NCBI RefSeq assembly: GCF_904831005.1
Contig: NZ_LR882982.1
Span: 3,596,001 to 3,660,000, forward strand
Length of the DNA stretch: 64,000 bases
From: Microbacterium hydrocarbonoxydans
GTDB taxonomy: Bacteria; Actinomycetota; Actinomycetes; Actinomycetales; Microbacteriaceae
Reading direction: 5' to 3'
Shown: piece by piece, positions 25,646 to 33,627 of the stretch
Layout of the letters: the number at the start of each line of letters is the position of its first letter
How positions within the stretch are numbered: position 1 is the stretch's first letter
Program-made: the position numbers and the translations under genes
Notes under the pieces: model-generated
What the model was told of the DNA's origin: nothing
What the model saw: the letters and a program-made list of their open reading frames with translations, nothing else
Databases searched by the model: none

Positions 25646-26227
25646 ATGAGCAGAGCGCTTCTCATCGTCGATGTGCAGAACGATTTCACCGAGGGCGGGG
25701 CACTCGCCGTGACGGGCGGCGATGCCGTGGCATCTGCGATCACGGCATTCCTCGCTGAGCACGCCGCCGACTACGACGTGATCATCGCGTCGCGCGACTG
25801 GCACGACGCGCACGGTGACAACGGCGGACATTTCGCGGACGCACCCGACTTCGTCGACACCTGGCCGGTCCATTGCGTGGCGGACAGCGCGGGAGCGGAC
25901 TACGACCCGCTGCTCGTTGTGGACGCCGTGACCCATCACGTGCGCAAGGGACAGGGGCGACCCGCCTACTCGATGTTCGAGGGGACGTCGGAGTCCGGTG
26001 AGACGGTGGGCGCGATCCTGACCGGCGCGGGCGTGCTGACGGCCGACGTCGTCGGGATCGCCACCGATCACTGTGTGCGCGCATCAGCGCTGGACGCCAT
26101 CGCCCACGGTGTGCGAGTGCGCGTGTTCACCGATCTCATCGCGGGCGTGAGCGTGGAGTCGAGCGACGCCGCGCGCGCCGAACTGGCGCATGCCGGGGCA
26201 GAACTGACAGAGAGCGTTTCTGCGTGA
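25646..26227 (+). CDS. pncA: Nicotinamidase
   Basis: A 193-residue isochorismatase-fold amidase that converts nicotinamide to nicotinate for NAD salvage. The catalytic triad is visible: Asp9 (LIVDVQNDF), Lys101 (HHVRKGQ) and Cys143 (ATDHCVRAS). The metal ligands Asp51, His53 and His76 lie in SRDWHDAH and DTWPVHC. The frame opens earlier (25577), but that part overlaps the terminator, so the ATG at 25646 is chosen. Its end overlaps the next gene by four bases. Confidence 0.95.
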   Translation: MSRALLIVDVQNDFTEGGALAVTGGDAVASAITAFLAEHAADYDVIIASRDWHDAHGDNGGHFADAPDFVDTWPVHCVADSAGADYDPLLVVDAVTHHVRKGQGRPAYSMFEGTSESGETVGAILTGAGVLTADVVGIATDHCVRASALDAIAHGVRVRVFTDLIAGVSVESSDAARAELAHAGAELTESVSA

Positions 26228-26751
26228 GCCGCAGCGTCCTGCTGCTGCGCGCCGTGAACGTCGGCGGCCGAGGCAGGGTGCCCATGGCCGAGCTGCGTGC
26301 TCTGCTCGCTCCGGTACTCGGCGAGGTCTCGACCTATATCGCCAGCGGGAACATCATCTGCGAGCACCCGGCCGATCCGAGTGCGGCGCGGGCAGAGGTC
26401 CGTGAGCTGATCGCGTCGGAGTTCGCGGTCGACACTCCGGTGATCCTCCGCACACATTCGGAACTCGCAAAGGCTGCGGCGACGCATCCGTTCCCCGATG
26501 CGTCCGACAGGATGCTGCACGCGATGTTCCTCGAAGACAGTCCGTTGCCCCGCGCTGTCGAGGCACTGCAGCAGAGACTCGTGCCGGGGGAGCGGATCGA
26601 GCTGGTCGGCGACGATCTCTGGATCGACTACGGCGAGGGTGGTGTGCAGAACGCCAAGCTCACGAAGGCCGTTCTCGATCGCGCGCTCGGTGTCGCGGGC
26701 ACGGCCCGAAACCTGCGCACGGTGACGAAACTCGCAGAGCTCACCGGGTAG
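26224..26751 (+). CDS. DUF1697 family protein
   Basis: A 175-residue cytosolic protein with the clear DUF1697 pattern: LLLRAVNVGGRGRVPMAELRALL, TYIASGNIIC, the segment PVILRTHSEL, and NAKLTKAVLDRALGVAGTARNLRTVTKL at the end. The function of the family is unknown. It is coupled to pncA by a GTGA overlap. Confidence 0.9.
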   Translation: MSRSVLLLRAVNVGGRGRVPMAELRALLAPVLGEVSTYIASGNIICEHPADPSAARAEVRELIASEFAVDTPVILRTHSELAKAAATHPFPDASDRMLHAMFLEDSPLPRAVEALQQRLVPGERIELVGDDLWIDYGEGGVQNAKLTKAVLDRALGVAGTARNLRTVTKLAELTG

Positions 26752-26944
26752 CCGTCGGGCGGCTCAGCGCCGTCGGCGGAAGCGCCCGACGCGACTGCAG
26801 ATCGACTCGACGCGCGGCGCAGTTCGCGCACTGCACATAGACCACGATCCCTTCGCTGGTCGGATGCCGCGACTGCGTGATCCACGCGTGCTCGTGAGGT
26901 TCGCGGAGCGGGACGGCGATCGGGAGTGTGTGCAACGAGGTCAT
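26741..26944 (-). CDS. Small conserved hypothetical protein
   Basis: A 67-residue protein from ATG 26944, ending within the last bases of the convergent DUF1697 gene. It has a CANCAARRVDL segment, a CxxC that could bind zinc with HEHAW upstream. The frame begins at 26980 but that extension overlaps the divergent CGNR gene. It shares a short control region with that gene and may be regulated with it. No function is known. Confidence 0.6.
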   Translation of the reverse strand: MTSLHTLPIAVPLREPHEHAWITQSRHPTSEGIVVYVQCANCAARRVDLQSRRALPPTALSRPTATR

Positions 26945-26969
26945 GCATCCAGCGTGATGTAATGGCCTT

Positions 26970-27491
26970 ATGCATCTCAACCCTTACGGCGAGTATGCCG
27001 TGCTCCTCGCCGCATCCTTGGCCGACGACTTCCCGTCCGACCGTCGCGGTATCGAGCAGCGGACGCTCGAGATGGGTATGACGATGACCTTCCCGACCGC
27101 TCCCGACGATCACGAGAGGGTGCGGGCTGTGATCGACGACTGGCTGCGGATCGTCGACGAGCGCGATCCTGCCGCCCGTGCCGAGATCCTCAACGCGCAG
27201 ATGGCCCAGGCAGCGGCGTACCCGCGCCTCACGAACCACGATGGTGAGGGGTGGCACTTGCACTACAGGGACGACGTGGAGTCGCTGCCATACGTGCTCA
27301 GGGCCATCTTCGCGGTCGGCACGTCTCTGCACCTGGTCACTCGGGGGATGGATCGGCTCGGGCGCTGCGAGGCGTCGCCCTGCACGCACGTCGTCGTCGA
27401 CGTCACCCGCAACGGCCGACAGCGCTTCTGCTCGGTGCGATGTGCGAACAGAGCAGCGGTCCGGCGCCATCGGGCGCGTGTGAGCGCCTGA
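26970..27491 (+). CDS. CGNR zinc finger protein
   Basis: A 173-residue protein with an N-terminal ABATE-like stress-associated domain (LNPYGEYAVLLAASLADDF) and a C-terminal CGNR zinc finger: GRCEASPCTHVVVDVTRNGRQRFCSVRCANRAAVRRHR. The four cysteines bind zinc, and the R/H-rich end contacts DNA in this family. The canonical N in CGNR is here SVRCANRAA. These proteins are putative transcription regulators in actinobacteria. Confidence 0.88.
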   Translation: MHLNPYGEYAVLLAASLADDFPSDRRGIEQRTLEMGMTMTFPTAPDDHERVRAVIDDWLRIVDERDPAARAEILNAQMAQAAAYPRLTNHDGEGWHLHYRDDVESLPYVLRAIFAVGTSLHLVTRGMDRLGRCEASPCTHVVVDVTRNGRQRFCSVRCANRAAVRRHRARVSA

Positions 27492-27515
27492 CGCCGGACC
27501 GCCGGATGTCTCTGA

Positions 27516-28064
27516 TCAGGCCGTCTGGCCTGCATGGCGGCCTTCGGCCACCTCTTCGACCAGCTTCGCGTTGAAGGCGGGCAGGTCGTCGGGCGTGCGG
27601 CTCGAGACGAGTCCCTGGTCGACCACGACCTCTTCGTCGACCCAGGTGGCGCCGGCGTTTCGCAGGTCGGTCGCCAGGCTCGGGTAGCTTGTGAGCGTGC
27701 GGCCGTCGACGACACCCGCCTCGATCAGGATCCATGCTCCGTGGCAGATCACCGCGACGGGCTTGTGCTGCTCGAAGAACGATCGCGCGAGAGCGATCGA
27801 CGGCTTGTCGAGTCGCAGGTGATCGGCGTTCACGACGCCGCCGGGCAGCACCAGGGCGTCGAACTCGTCGGCCTCGGCATCCGCCGACGTGAGGTCGACG
27901 TGCTGCACGTGGCCGTTCTTGCCCTTGATCTGCGCGCCGTCCGGCGCGATGAGGGTCGCGCTCGCGCCCTCGGCCTGCACGGCTTCCCAGGGGCTGGTGA
28001 GTTCGCTGTCCTCGAATCCGTCTGTCGCCAGGAATGCCACTCGGCTGTCGGTGAGAGTCGCCAT
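27516..28064 (-). CDS. PfpI/DJ-1 family protein
   Basis: A 182-residue type-1 glutamine amidotransferase-like protein (PfpI, YhbO group). The nucleophile cysteine is in AVICHGAW, with the preceding Glu in GFEDSELTSPW and LVLPGGVVNADHL. Members act as deglycases or stress chaperones, and true peptidase activity is disputed. AAAGGA stands upstream of the ATG. It stands alone between the CGNR gene and tRNA-Lys. Confidence 0.92.
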   Translation of the reverse strand: MATLTDSRVAFLATDGFEDSELTSPWEAVQAEGASATLIAPDGAQIKGKNGHVQHVDLTSADAEADEFDALVLPGGVVNADHLRLDKPSIALARSFFEQHKPVAVICHGAWILIEAGVVDGRTLTSYPSLATDLRNAGATWVDEEVVVDQGLVSSRTPDDLPAFNAKLVEEVAEGRHAGQTA

Positions 28065-28173
28065 GATGCGTCCTTTCGTAGAGGGTCGAGTCCCGGATGG
28101 GGACGGTTCGACCCTCTCGTATGATCCGGATGCCGAGAAGGGGGTGGCCGGAACGAGACGACGGTGATAACGG

Positions 28174-28246
28174 TGGGCCCCGTGGGGCTCGAACCCACGA
28201 CCCGCGGATTAAAAGTCCGATGCTCTGCCAACTGAGCTAGAGGCCC
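28174..28246 (-). tRNA. tRNA-Lys (TTT)
   Basis: On the minus strand: acceptor GGGCCTC pairing with GGGGCCC, D-arm GCTCAGTTGGCAGAGC, anticodon loop CTTTTAA, T-arm GTGGGTTCGAGCCCCAC and discriminator A. CCA is not encoded. Confidence 0.97.
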
Positions 28247-28270
28247 GCATGCTCCAGTCTAAGGGCGCAC

Positions 28271-28369
28271 AGAACAGGCCGCCGACGAGGTGCCTCGTCG
28301 ACGGCCCGTTCTTCTGCCCGCCATCCTCCCCCGAGTGGAGGGCAGTATGTGCCGAGCTCCCAGCTCGGC
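28271..28369 (-). terminator. Two hairpins downstream of the fasciclin gene
   Basis: A tight 8-bp hairpin, GCCGAGCT at 28351-28358 with 28362-28369, sits directly after the fasciclin stop. A longer stem (28271-28289 with 28294-28312, two imperfect pairs) follows. They probably terminate the minus-strand gene and insulate it from tRNA-Lys. Confidence 0.65.
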
Positions 28370-28378
28370 GTCCCGTGC

Positions 28379-29044
28379 TTACTGAGCCGGGGGCATGAGG
28401 ACCGTGTCGATCAGGTACACGGTCGCGTTGGCAGTCTGCACGCCACCGCAGATGACGTTGGCGTCGTTGACCATCAGCTCGTCGCCGCTGCCGGTGACCT
28501 CGAGGTCAGCACCCTGAACCGTGGCGTGCGTTCCCACGATCTCGTCCGGGGTGATCTGGCCGGGAACCACGTGGTACGTCAGGATCGAGCTCAGGGTCGC
28601 GCTGTCGGTCTTGAGGCCCTCGATGGTGGCCGGGTCGATCTTCGCGAACGCGTCGTCGACCGGGGCGAAGACGGTGAACTCGTCACCGTTGAGCGTGTCG
28701 ACGAGGTTGACGTCGGGGTTGAGCTGACCGCTCACGGCTGCCACGAGCGTGGTGAGCAGCGGGTTGTTGGATGCGGCCACAGCGACCGGGTCCTGAGCCA
28801 TGCCGGCAACGGATCCGTCGCCGTCCGGCACTGCCTCGGCGTATGCGGCGCAACCGGGGCCGACGAGGTTCGCGGCCGGATCCATGGTCTCGGTCTCGGG
28901 AGCCATCGTCTCGGACGACTCGGGTGCCGTCGACTCCGACGGCTCTTCGGTGGCTGTGCCGCCCATGGAACATCCGGCGAGCACGAACGCGCTTGCCAGG
29001 CCGAGGGTGATCGCTGCGGTGACCTTCTTCTTGGTGCTGAACAT
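28379..29044 (-). CDS. Fasciclin-domain (FAS1) lipoprotein
   Basis: A 221-residue surface lipoprotein. The signal peptide ends in VLAGC (Cys25), then a Ser/Thr/Glu-rich linker, then one FAS1 domain from about residue 70: [35 protein letters not shown] and a final [13 protein letters not shown]. It resembles mycobacterial MPT70/MPT83, SigK-controlled secreted proteins. AAGGAG precedes the ATG at 29044, which is why the longer frame from 29161 is not used. It is divergent from sigK, with matching promoters, so it is very likely a SigK target. Confidence 0.93.
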   Translation of the reverse strand: MFSTKKKVTAAITLGLASAFVLAGCSMGGTATEEPSESTAPESSETMAPETETMDPAANLVGPGCAAYAEAVPDGDGSVAGMAQDPVAVAASNNPLLTTLVAAVSGQLNPDVNLVDTLNGDEFTVFAPVDDAFAKIDPATIEGLKTDSATLSSILTYHVVPGQITPDEIVGTHATVQGADLEVTGSGDELMVNDANVICGGVQTANATVYLIDTVLMPPAQ

Positions 29045-29095
29045 CTCGAGCTCCTTGAGAATCTCAGCCACGGCCTCTCCGTGGCGTTGACAGCT

Positions 29096-29122
29096 GTTCG
29101 GAGCCCCCCTCGGAACGGATGG
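29096..29122 (-). promoter_or_regulatory. SigK-type promoter of the fasciclin gene
   Basis: On the minus strand, CCATCC (29122-29117) and CCGAAC (29101-29096) are 15 bases apart. Both match the mycobacterial SigK consensus (CCATCC then CCGAAT at similar spacing). The flanking bases CTCCCATCCG and CCGAACAGCT are shared with the divergent sigK promoter. Confidence 0.75.
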
Positions 29123-29157
29123 GAGATTCTCGGAAGAATTTCGAATCGGCCCGTCTC

Positions 29158-29184
29158 CCATCCGATTCGGGGGCCGCGCCGAAC
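29158..29184 (+). promoter_or_regulatory. SigK-type promoter of sigK
   Basis: CCATCC at 29158-29163 and CCGAAC at 29179-29184, again 15 bases apart, form a mirror copy of the fasciclin promoter. This indicates autoregulation of sigK-rskA. Confidence 0.75.
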
Positions 29185-29314
29185 AGCTTTCGACGTCTCG
29201 CGTTAAGAGGACTCCCCGAAGCGGGAGGCCGCAGGATCGGGCCGGAGGAAACCGGTGAGATCTTTTCCGTCACTTTCGGGTGACGGTTGCGCAGGAATGC
29301 ACGGAGGATGCGGC

Positions 29315-29914
29315 ATGCTGGTACAGATGGTCATCGATGGGATGGACGTACCGGAAGACGGTACGGCACGGGATGCTGTCGCTGACCTGCTCGTTCGCAT
29401 AGGCGACGGCGATCAGCGCGCGTTCGCGGAGCTGTACGACACGCTCTCGTCCCGCGTCTTCGGCCTCATCCTCCGAGTCCTGGTCAACCGCTCTCAGAGC
29501 GAAGAGGTGCTCCAGGAGGTTTTTCTGGAGATCTGGCAATCCGCTTCCAAGTTCGCTCCGAACAAGGGACAGGGAAGAACCTGGGTGATGACGATCGCGC
29601 ACCGTCGTGCGGTCGACCGGGTGCGAGCATCTCAGTCCAGCGCGGATCGAGATGTGCGTGCCGGGTTCAGAGACATCGGAGTCGCGCACGACAGTGTCGC
29701 GGAGACGGTCGAACTGGGCATCGAGGGCGAGAAGGTCGTGAATGCACTCTCGGGTCTTCCTGAGGCGCAGCGCGAAGCTCTCGTTCTGGCCTACTACGGC
29801 GGATACAGTCAAAACGAAGTCGCAGTGCTCGTGGGAGCACCGCTGGGGACGATCAAGACCCGGATGCGAGATGGGCTCTCGCGTCTCAGGACAGCTATGG
29901 GGGTGACGGCATGA
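29315..29914 (+). CDS. sigK: ECF sigma factor SigK
   Basis: A 199-residue ECF sigma factor. Region 2 spans AFAELYDTLSSRVFGLIL to QGRTWVMTIAHRRAVDRVR, and region 4 has LPEAQREALVLAYYGGYSQNEVA and LGTIKTRMRDGLSRLR. Next-door RskA and a fasciclin lipoprotein identify it as the SigK type. GGAGG seven bases upstream favours the ATG at 29315. Nearby ATG codons at 29327 and 29342 are alternatives. It overlaps rskA by four bases. Confidence 0.93.
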   Translation: MLVQMVIDGMDVPEDGTARDAVADLLVRIGDGDQRAFAELYDTLSSRVFGLILRVLVNRSQSEEVLQEVFLEIWQSASKFAPNKGQGRTWVMTIAHRRAVDRVRASQSSADRDVRAGFRDIGVAHDSVAETVELGIEGEKVVNALSGLPEAQREALVLAYYGGYSQNEVAVLVGAPLGTIKTRMRDGLSRLRTAMGVTA

Positions 29915-30717
29915 ACGAGCAGGAATTCGCAGAACTGGCAGCAGCAGCGGCACTCGACGCGCTGTCTCCCGACGACGCGCAGCGATACCACGCCGCACTC
30001 GTCGCGCACCCCGAGTGGCAGCGGATCGTGGATGCGGATGCCGAGAGCGCCGCGTTCCTCGCAGAGGGCACGCCGCTCGCGACGCCTGCACCCAGCATCC
30101 GCGCAGACCTCCTCGCACGTATCGCCTCGACGCCGCAGACCGGCGGCGTCGACGTCTCGATCGCAGGTGACCGAGAGGCCACTGCCGCCGACGGTCGGGC
30201 CGAAGCCCGCTCATCCGTGGCCGAGACGGCTGCCGGCGCCACCGCTCCGAAGGCGCCCGCGCACCCCCTTCGAGTGCTCTTCGCGCTCGCCGCGTGCCTC
30301 GCACTCCTCGTCGGAGTGGGTGTCGGGGCCGTCGCGCTGAACGACTATGTGAATCGTCCAGCCAGCGTCGTCGCTCTGCAGGACATCCAGTCGGCCGATG
30401 ACGCCCAGAAGGCGTCCATCGAGCTCGCAGACGGTGGCACGGCGACCGCGCACTGGTCGGCCTCGCTCGGCACTGCGGTGCTGGTCGCCGACGGCATCGA
30501 GCCGCTTCCCGAAGACCGCGCCTACGAGCTGTGGTTCGTGCGCGGTGAGACTCCGATCTCGGCCGGCGTCTTCGAGGCCGAGGGCGGAGAGGCGACTGCC
30601 GTCCTCACCGGCGAGATGCAGGAGGGCGACGTGATCGCGGTCACGATCGAAGAGGCTGGCGGCTCGCCGACAGGTCTGCCGACGACCGAGCCGGTCATCG
30701 CGATTCCGACGGCCTGA
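29911..30717 (+). CDS. rskA: Anti-sigma-K factor RskA
   Basis: A 268-residue membrane anti-sigma factor. The N-terminal cytoplasmic zinc-less anti-sigma domain (AAAAALDALSPDDAQRY) is followed by a linker, one membrane helix near residues 113-133 (FALAACLALLVGVGVGAVAL), and the extracytoplasmic RskA domain with AYELWFVRGETPISAGVF. It holds SigK at the membrane until regulated proteolysis frees it. It is translationally coupled to sigK. Confidence 0.93.
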   Translation: MNEQEFAELAAAAALDALSPDDAQRYHAALVAHPEWQRIVDADAESAAFLAEGTPLATPAPSIRADLLARIASTPQTGGVDVSIAGDREATAADGRAEARSSVAETAAGATAPKAPAHPLRVLFALAACLALLVGVGVGAVALNDYVNRPASVVALQDIQSADDAQKASIELADGGTATAHWSASLGTAVLVADGIEPLPEDRAYELWFVRGETPISAGVFEAEGGEATAVLTGEMQEGDVIAVTIEEAGGSPTGLPTTEPVIAIPTA

Positions 30718-30745
30718 CGTCACCGATCGCGCGTACCCTGGTGGG

Positions 30746-31375
30746 ATGCCCGAGCAGTTCTCCCGCCCCGTCCGACGCCCGACACAGGCCTTCGACAACA
30801 TCGTGGGCACTCACGACCCCGCTGAAGAGACGCGCATCGCGCACGCCACGGCATCCGCGCTGCTCACACGCGTGCGCGCCGACGAGAGCGGTGTCAGCGC
30901 CGAGCGTCTGGTGGCCTTCACCGATGAGCACGGCATCGACGAGATCGCCGAGCTGTGGTCGAAGGCGCCGTCGCGCACTCTTCCCGGCGCGCTCTGGCGT
31001 CTGTATCTGCTGCAGCTCGCCATTCACGGCGACCCCCACACGGCCGCACTGCTGTACGAACGCGGTCGGGTCGAGCTGGCCTCGGCTGACGCCGCGATCG
31101 CCGGAGCTCCGGTGCCGGCTGATCCCGATGAGCTGGTCGTTCTGATCGACACGATCCTCCGAGGTGCGTTCCGCGGAGATTTCGCGGTGGCGCTCGACCG
31201 CGCCGCGGCCTTCTGCCGGGTCCAGGCCTCGGGTGCCACGCACACGGCCGATGACTATGAGCAGACGGAGCCTTCCCGTGCGAGTGAGCTGACGACGCGT
31301 GCGCTGAGGCTCAGCAGCTATGCGCAGGATCTGACGGCGTCCGCTGTGCTGTGGCGCACGGGCGCCCTCGCCTGA
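30746..31375 (+). CDS. Conserved actinobacterial hypothetical protein
   Basis: A 209-residue soluble, helix-rich protein (RPTQAFDNIVG start, DEIAELWSKAPSRTLPGALWRLYLLQ, ELTTRALRLSSYAQDL). Similar proteins occur in Microbacteriaceae without known function, and some databases label them RNA-polymerase-related without evidence. No catalytic or DNA-binding motif is visible. It follows rskA by 28 bases and may be in its transcript. Confidence 0.75.
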   Translation: MPEQFSRPVRRPTQAFDNIVGTHDPAEETRIAHATASALLTRVRADESGVSAERLVAFTDEHGIDEIAELWSKAPSRTLPGALWRLYLLQLAIHGDPHTAALLYERGRVELASADAAIAGAPVPADPDELVVLIDTILRGAFRGDFAVALDRAAAFCRVQASGATHTADDYEQTEPSRASELTTRALRLSSYAQDLTASAVLWRTGALA

Positions 31376-31381
31376 GCGGGC

Positions 31382-31490
31382 CACTGCCCCGGACATGAGA
31401 AGACCGGGCCGCAAGAACGCCTCTCGGCGGAAGGCCGCTCGCAGCGGCGAAAATTGGAGCCCGGGGTTATGCGGCCCGGCCATTCCAGTG
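31382..31490. other. Candidate structured RNA or terminator upstream of pabC
   Basis: The 161-base gap folds into nested helices: CACTG 31382-31386 with CAGTG 31486-31490, a perfect 10-bp helix CCGGGCCGCA 31404-31413 with 31470-31479, and an inner 6-bp hairpin at 31434-31448. An extra CCCCGG/CCGGGG pairing is possible (31387-31392 with 31461-31466). The layout is more complex than a simple terminator and could be a leader element of the class IV aminotransferase gene. No known family is assigned. Confidence 0.45.
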
Positions 31491-31536
31491 TAACAAGATC
31501 ACGCCGGAGGTATTCCCCGGGGCCTAGGCTCGGATC

Positions 31537-32421
31537 ATGACCCGGCGCTTTGCTCTCATGATCGATCCTGCGGCGGTCGACACCGCTCGCACCGACTTCG
31601 CCGACACGTTCACGCCGGTGGATGCGGCGGCTCCCGCCCTGAGCGTGGGCGAGCTCAGCACTCAGCGTGGCGACGGCGTGTTCGAGTCGATCGGGGTCGT
31701 CGACGGACACGCGCAAGAGGTCGTGCCGCACCTCGAGCGACTCGCGCACTCGGCCGAGCTGTGCGACCTGCCACTGCCGAATCAGGAACAGTGGCGTCAG
31801 GCGATCGAACGCGCCGCCGCAGACTGCGGACCGGGGGAGTACGTCATCAAGCTGATCCTCAGCAGGGGCGTCGAGCACGGCCCGACGCCGACGGCCTGGG
31901 TCACGGCCGCGCCGGCATCCGACTTCTCCGCCGTGCGTGTGAACGGCGTTCAGGTCGTGACCCTCGATCGCGGGTACGACCTCGACATCGCCGAGCGCGC
32001 ACCCTGGCTGCTGCTCGGCGCCAAGACGCTCTCGTATGCGGTGAACATGGCGGCCCTGCGAGAAGCCCACCGGCGCGGTGCCGACGACGCGATCTTCCTC
32101 TCCCGCGACGGCTTCGTGCTGGAGGCGCCGACCGCATCTCTGATCCTGCGCGTGGGGGATCGTTTCGTGACTCCGGCGCCGAACGGCGGCATCCTGCACG
32201 GCACGACCCAGTTGAGCGTCTACGAGTATCTGCGCGGACGCGGCTTCGAGGCGGGGTACGACCGGATTCCGGCATCCGACCTCCCTCGCGCCGATGCGGC
32301 GTGGCTGGTCTCGAGCGTGCGGCTTGCGGCCCCCATCACCGCCGTCGACGGCCTGGCGCTCTCTGTCGACAGCGCGCTCACCGCCGATCTGAACGCCTAC
32401 CTGCTGTCGCCTCGCGACTGA
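31537..32421 (+). CDS. pabC: Class IV aminotransferase (aminodeoxychorismate lyase-like)
   Basis: A 294-residue PLP enzyme of fold IV. GDGVFESI marks the N-terminal domain, the PLP lysine lies in LLGAKTLSYA, and DAIFLSRDGFVLEAPTASLIL with GILHGTTQ marks the C-terminal domain. PabC releases 4-aminobenzoate and pyruvate in folate synthesis. Branched-chain or D-amino acid transaminases share this fold, so the exact substrate is inferred from overall resemblance. A structured region lies just upstream. Confidence 0.85.
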   Translation: MTRRFALMIDPAAVDTARTDFADTFTPVDAAAPALSVGELSTQRGDGVFESIGVVDGHAQEVVPHLERLAHSAELCDLPLPNQEQWRQAIERAAADCGPGEYVIKLILSRGVEHGPTPTAWVTAAPASDFSAVRVNGVQVVTLDRGYDLDIAERAPWLLLGAKTLSYAVNMAALREAHRRGADDAIFLSRDGFVLEAPTASLILRVGDRFVTPAPNGGILHGTTQLSVYEYLRGRGFEAGYDRIPASDLPRADAAWLVSSVRLAAPITAVDGLALSVDSALTADLNAYLLSPRD

Positions 32422-32423
32422 CT

Positions 32424-32479
32424 GCCCCACCCACCCACCCCAACCCCCCATCCCAACCCCCACCCCACCCGCCCCCCCC
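32424..32479. repeat. C-rich low-complexity tract
   Basis: About 56 bases almost entirely C with single A, T or G (CCCCACCC, CCCCAACCCCCC, ending in eight C). The other strand has many G runs and could form G-quadruplexes. It sits between the pabC stop and the first 81-bp palindromic repeat. Confidence 0.9.
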
Positions 32480-32560
32480 GGAAAACAGAGCCGGTGCGGC
32501 ACCGTCCCGGCGAGTCACGGCGCAACCCGCCGTGCCGGCAGAGAGACGTCTGGGTTTTCC
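32480..32560. repeat. 81-bp palindromic repeat, copy 1
   Basis: Begins GGAAAAC and ends GTCTGGGTTTTCC. Inner helices include GGCACCG-type and ACGGCG/CGCCGT pairs. It has the same length and ends as copy 2 at 33518, and lies just downstream of the AbiEi/DUF559 gene. Confidence 0.75.
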
Positions 32561-32568
32561 CGCAGCGC

Positions 32569-33438
32569 TCAGCAGAGTGCGAGGCGCATCATGGCTCCGC
32601 GCACCGCATCCTCGACCGTCTGCCAGTCGTGGACGACCATCGCGTATGTGAAGCGCAGCGTCTCGTAGCCCAGAGCCGACGCCACGGCGTCGCGCCCGAG
32701 GTCCTTGACCCGTGCCGAGCTCCCTGCGTGATTCTCGCGTCCGTCGGCCTCGATGATGAGGCTGTCTCCGATGACGAAGTCGACTTCACCCACACCCTCG
32801 ATGACGACTTGGCTCCGGACGGTGATGCCGATGCGGTGGAGGCGCAGCCGGATGAGCGATTCCAGGCCGCTGTCGGCATCGGCCCGCGCGAAGGCCAGCA
32901 GCCATCGCTGGTCGAGAGGCAGACGCCGAGCGAGCCACGCCATGTCGCGCGCGGAGAGGAGGGCCTTTCGGAGCGCGGATTCCAATGCCGCGAAGAACGC
33001 GTCCTCACCGGCGCAGTCGAGCATCTGCAGCAGCGCGTTGCGGATAGGAGCGGGGACGCCGACCCGAACAGTGCCCTCGTCCCAGTGCACCCGGCACGCG
33101 TCTCGATTGCGGCGGGGCGTCCCTGCGCCACCCATCCACACGTGGGTCTCGGGTGGTACGTCGAGGATCCACAGTCCGTGCAGGGCTCCTGCGGCGCTGC
33201 AGCCGATCGTGCCACCGTGCTCGGCCGCATGCACAGTCTCGACGGGGGCATCTCGCAGAGCATAGACGCCCTGGCGAGGCCGGATGATGTCGCCGGAACG
33301 GACAGCTCGGGTGAGTTCCGCCTCTGTGACGCCCCTGCGCTTGAGCTCCGAGGTCCGCGCCATGCGTCCGAGATCCTGCAGAACGACGTCAGCCCGCGCG
33401 AAACCCATCCGACGATGTTCGCGTCGGCTCCGCCGCAC
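32569..33438 (-). CDS. AbiEi-like/DUF559 fusion protein
   Basis: A 289-residue protein. The N-terminal 50 residues (ARTSELKRRGVTEAELTRAVRSG, IIRPRQGVYAL) resemble the winged-helix AbiEi antitoxin domain of type IV toxin-antitoxin systems. The C-terminal 100 residues resemble DUF559/Vsr-like nucleases (VEIEGVGEVDF-like strand, then LIIEADGRENH). No AbiEii toxin is adjacent. Such fusions are common in Microbacteriaceae, often in several copies. The GTG at 33438 or the ATG at 33408 may be the start. It is bracketed by two 81-bp repeats. Confidence 0.8.
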   Translation of the reverse strand: MRRSRREHRRMGFARADVVLQDLGRMARTSELKRRGVTEAELTRAVRSGDIIRPRQGVYALRDAPVETVHAAEHGGTIGCSAAGALHGLWILDVPPETHVWMGGAGTPRRNRDACRVHWDEGTVRVGVPAPIRNALLQMLDCAGEDAFFAALESALRKALLSARDMAWLARRLPLDQRWLLAFARADADSGLESLIRLRLHRIGITVRSQVVIEGVGEVDFVIGDSLIIEADGRENHAGSSARVKDLGRDAVASALGYETLRFTYAMVVHDWQTVEDAVRGAMMRLALC

Positions 33439-33517
33439 CGTCCGCTCGAGGCCAGATCGGCCCGGTGTATGTGCGCTGACTGCTGTTCTCGCGCCCTGTG
33501 CAGGAGGGGATGGACGC

Positions 33518-33598
33518 GGAAAACCCAGACCATGCGGCGGTGACTCGGCGTGTCACGAGGTGACGCGCCGACCGGCCAGCAGATGGTCTGGGTTTTCC
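33518..33598. repeat. 81-bp palindromic repeat, copy 2
   Basis: Perfect 16-bp terminal inverted repeats, GGAAAACCCAGACCAT at 33518-33533 with its complement at 33583-33598, enclose an inner stem (CGGCGTGTCA with TGACGCGCCG, one wobble). It matches copy 1 in length, ends and parts of the middle (CGGCGTGTCACG with CGGCGAGTCACG). Confidence 0.85.
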
Positions 33599-33627
33599 GA
33601 ACGCGAGCGAGCGAGCGACCCGGATGC

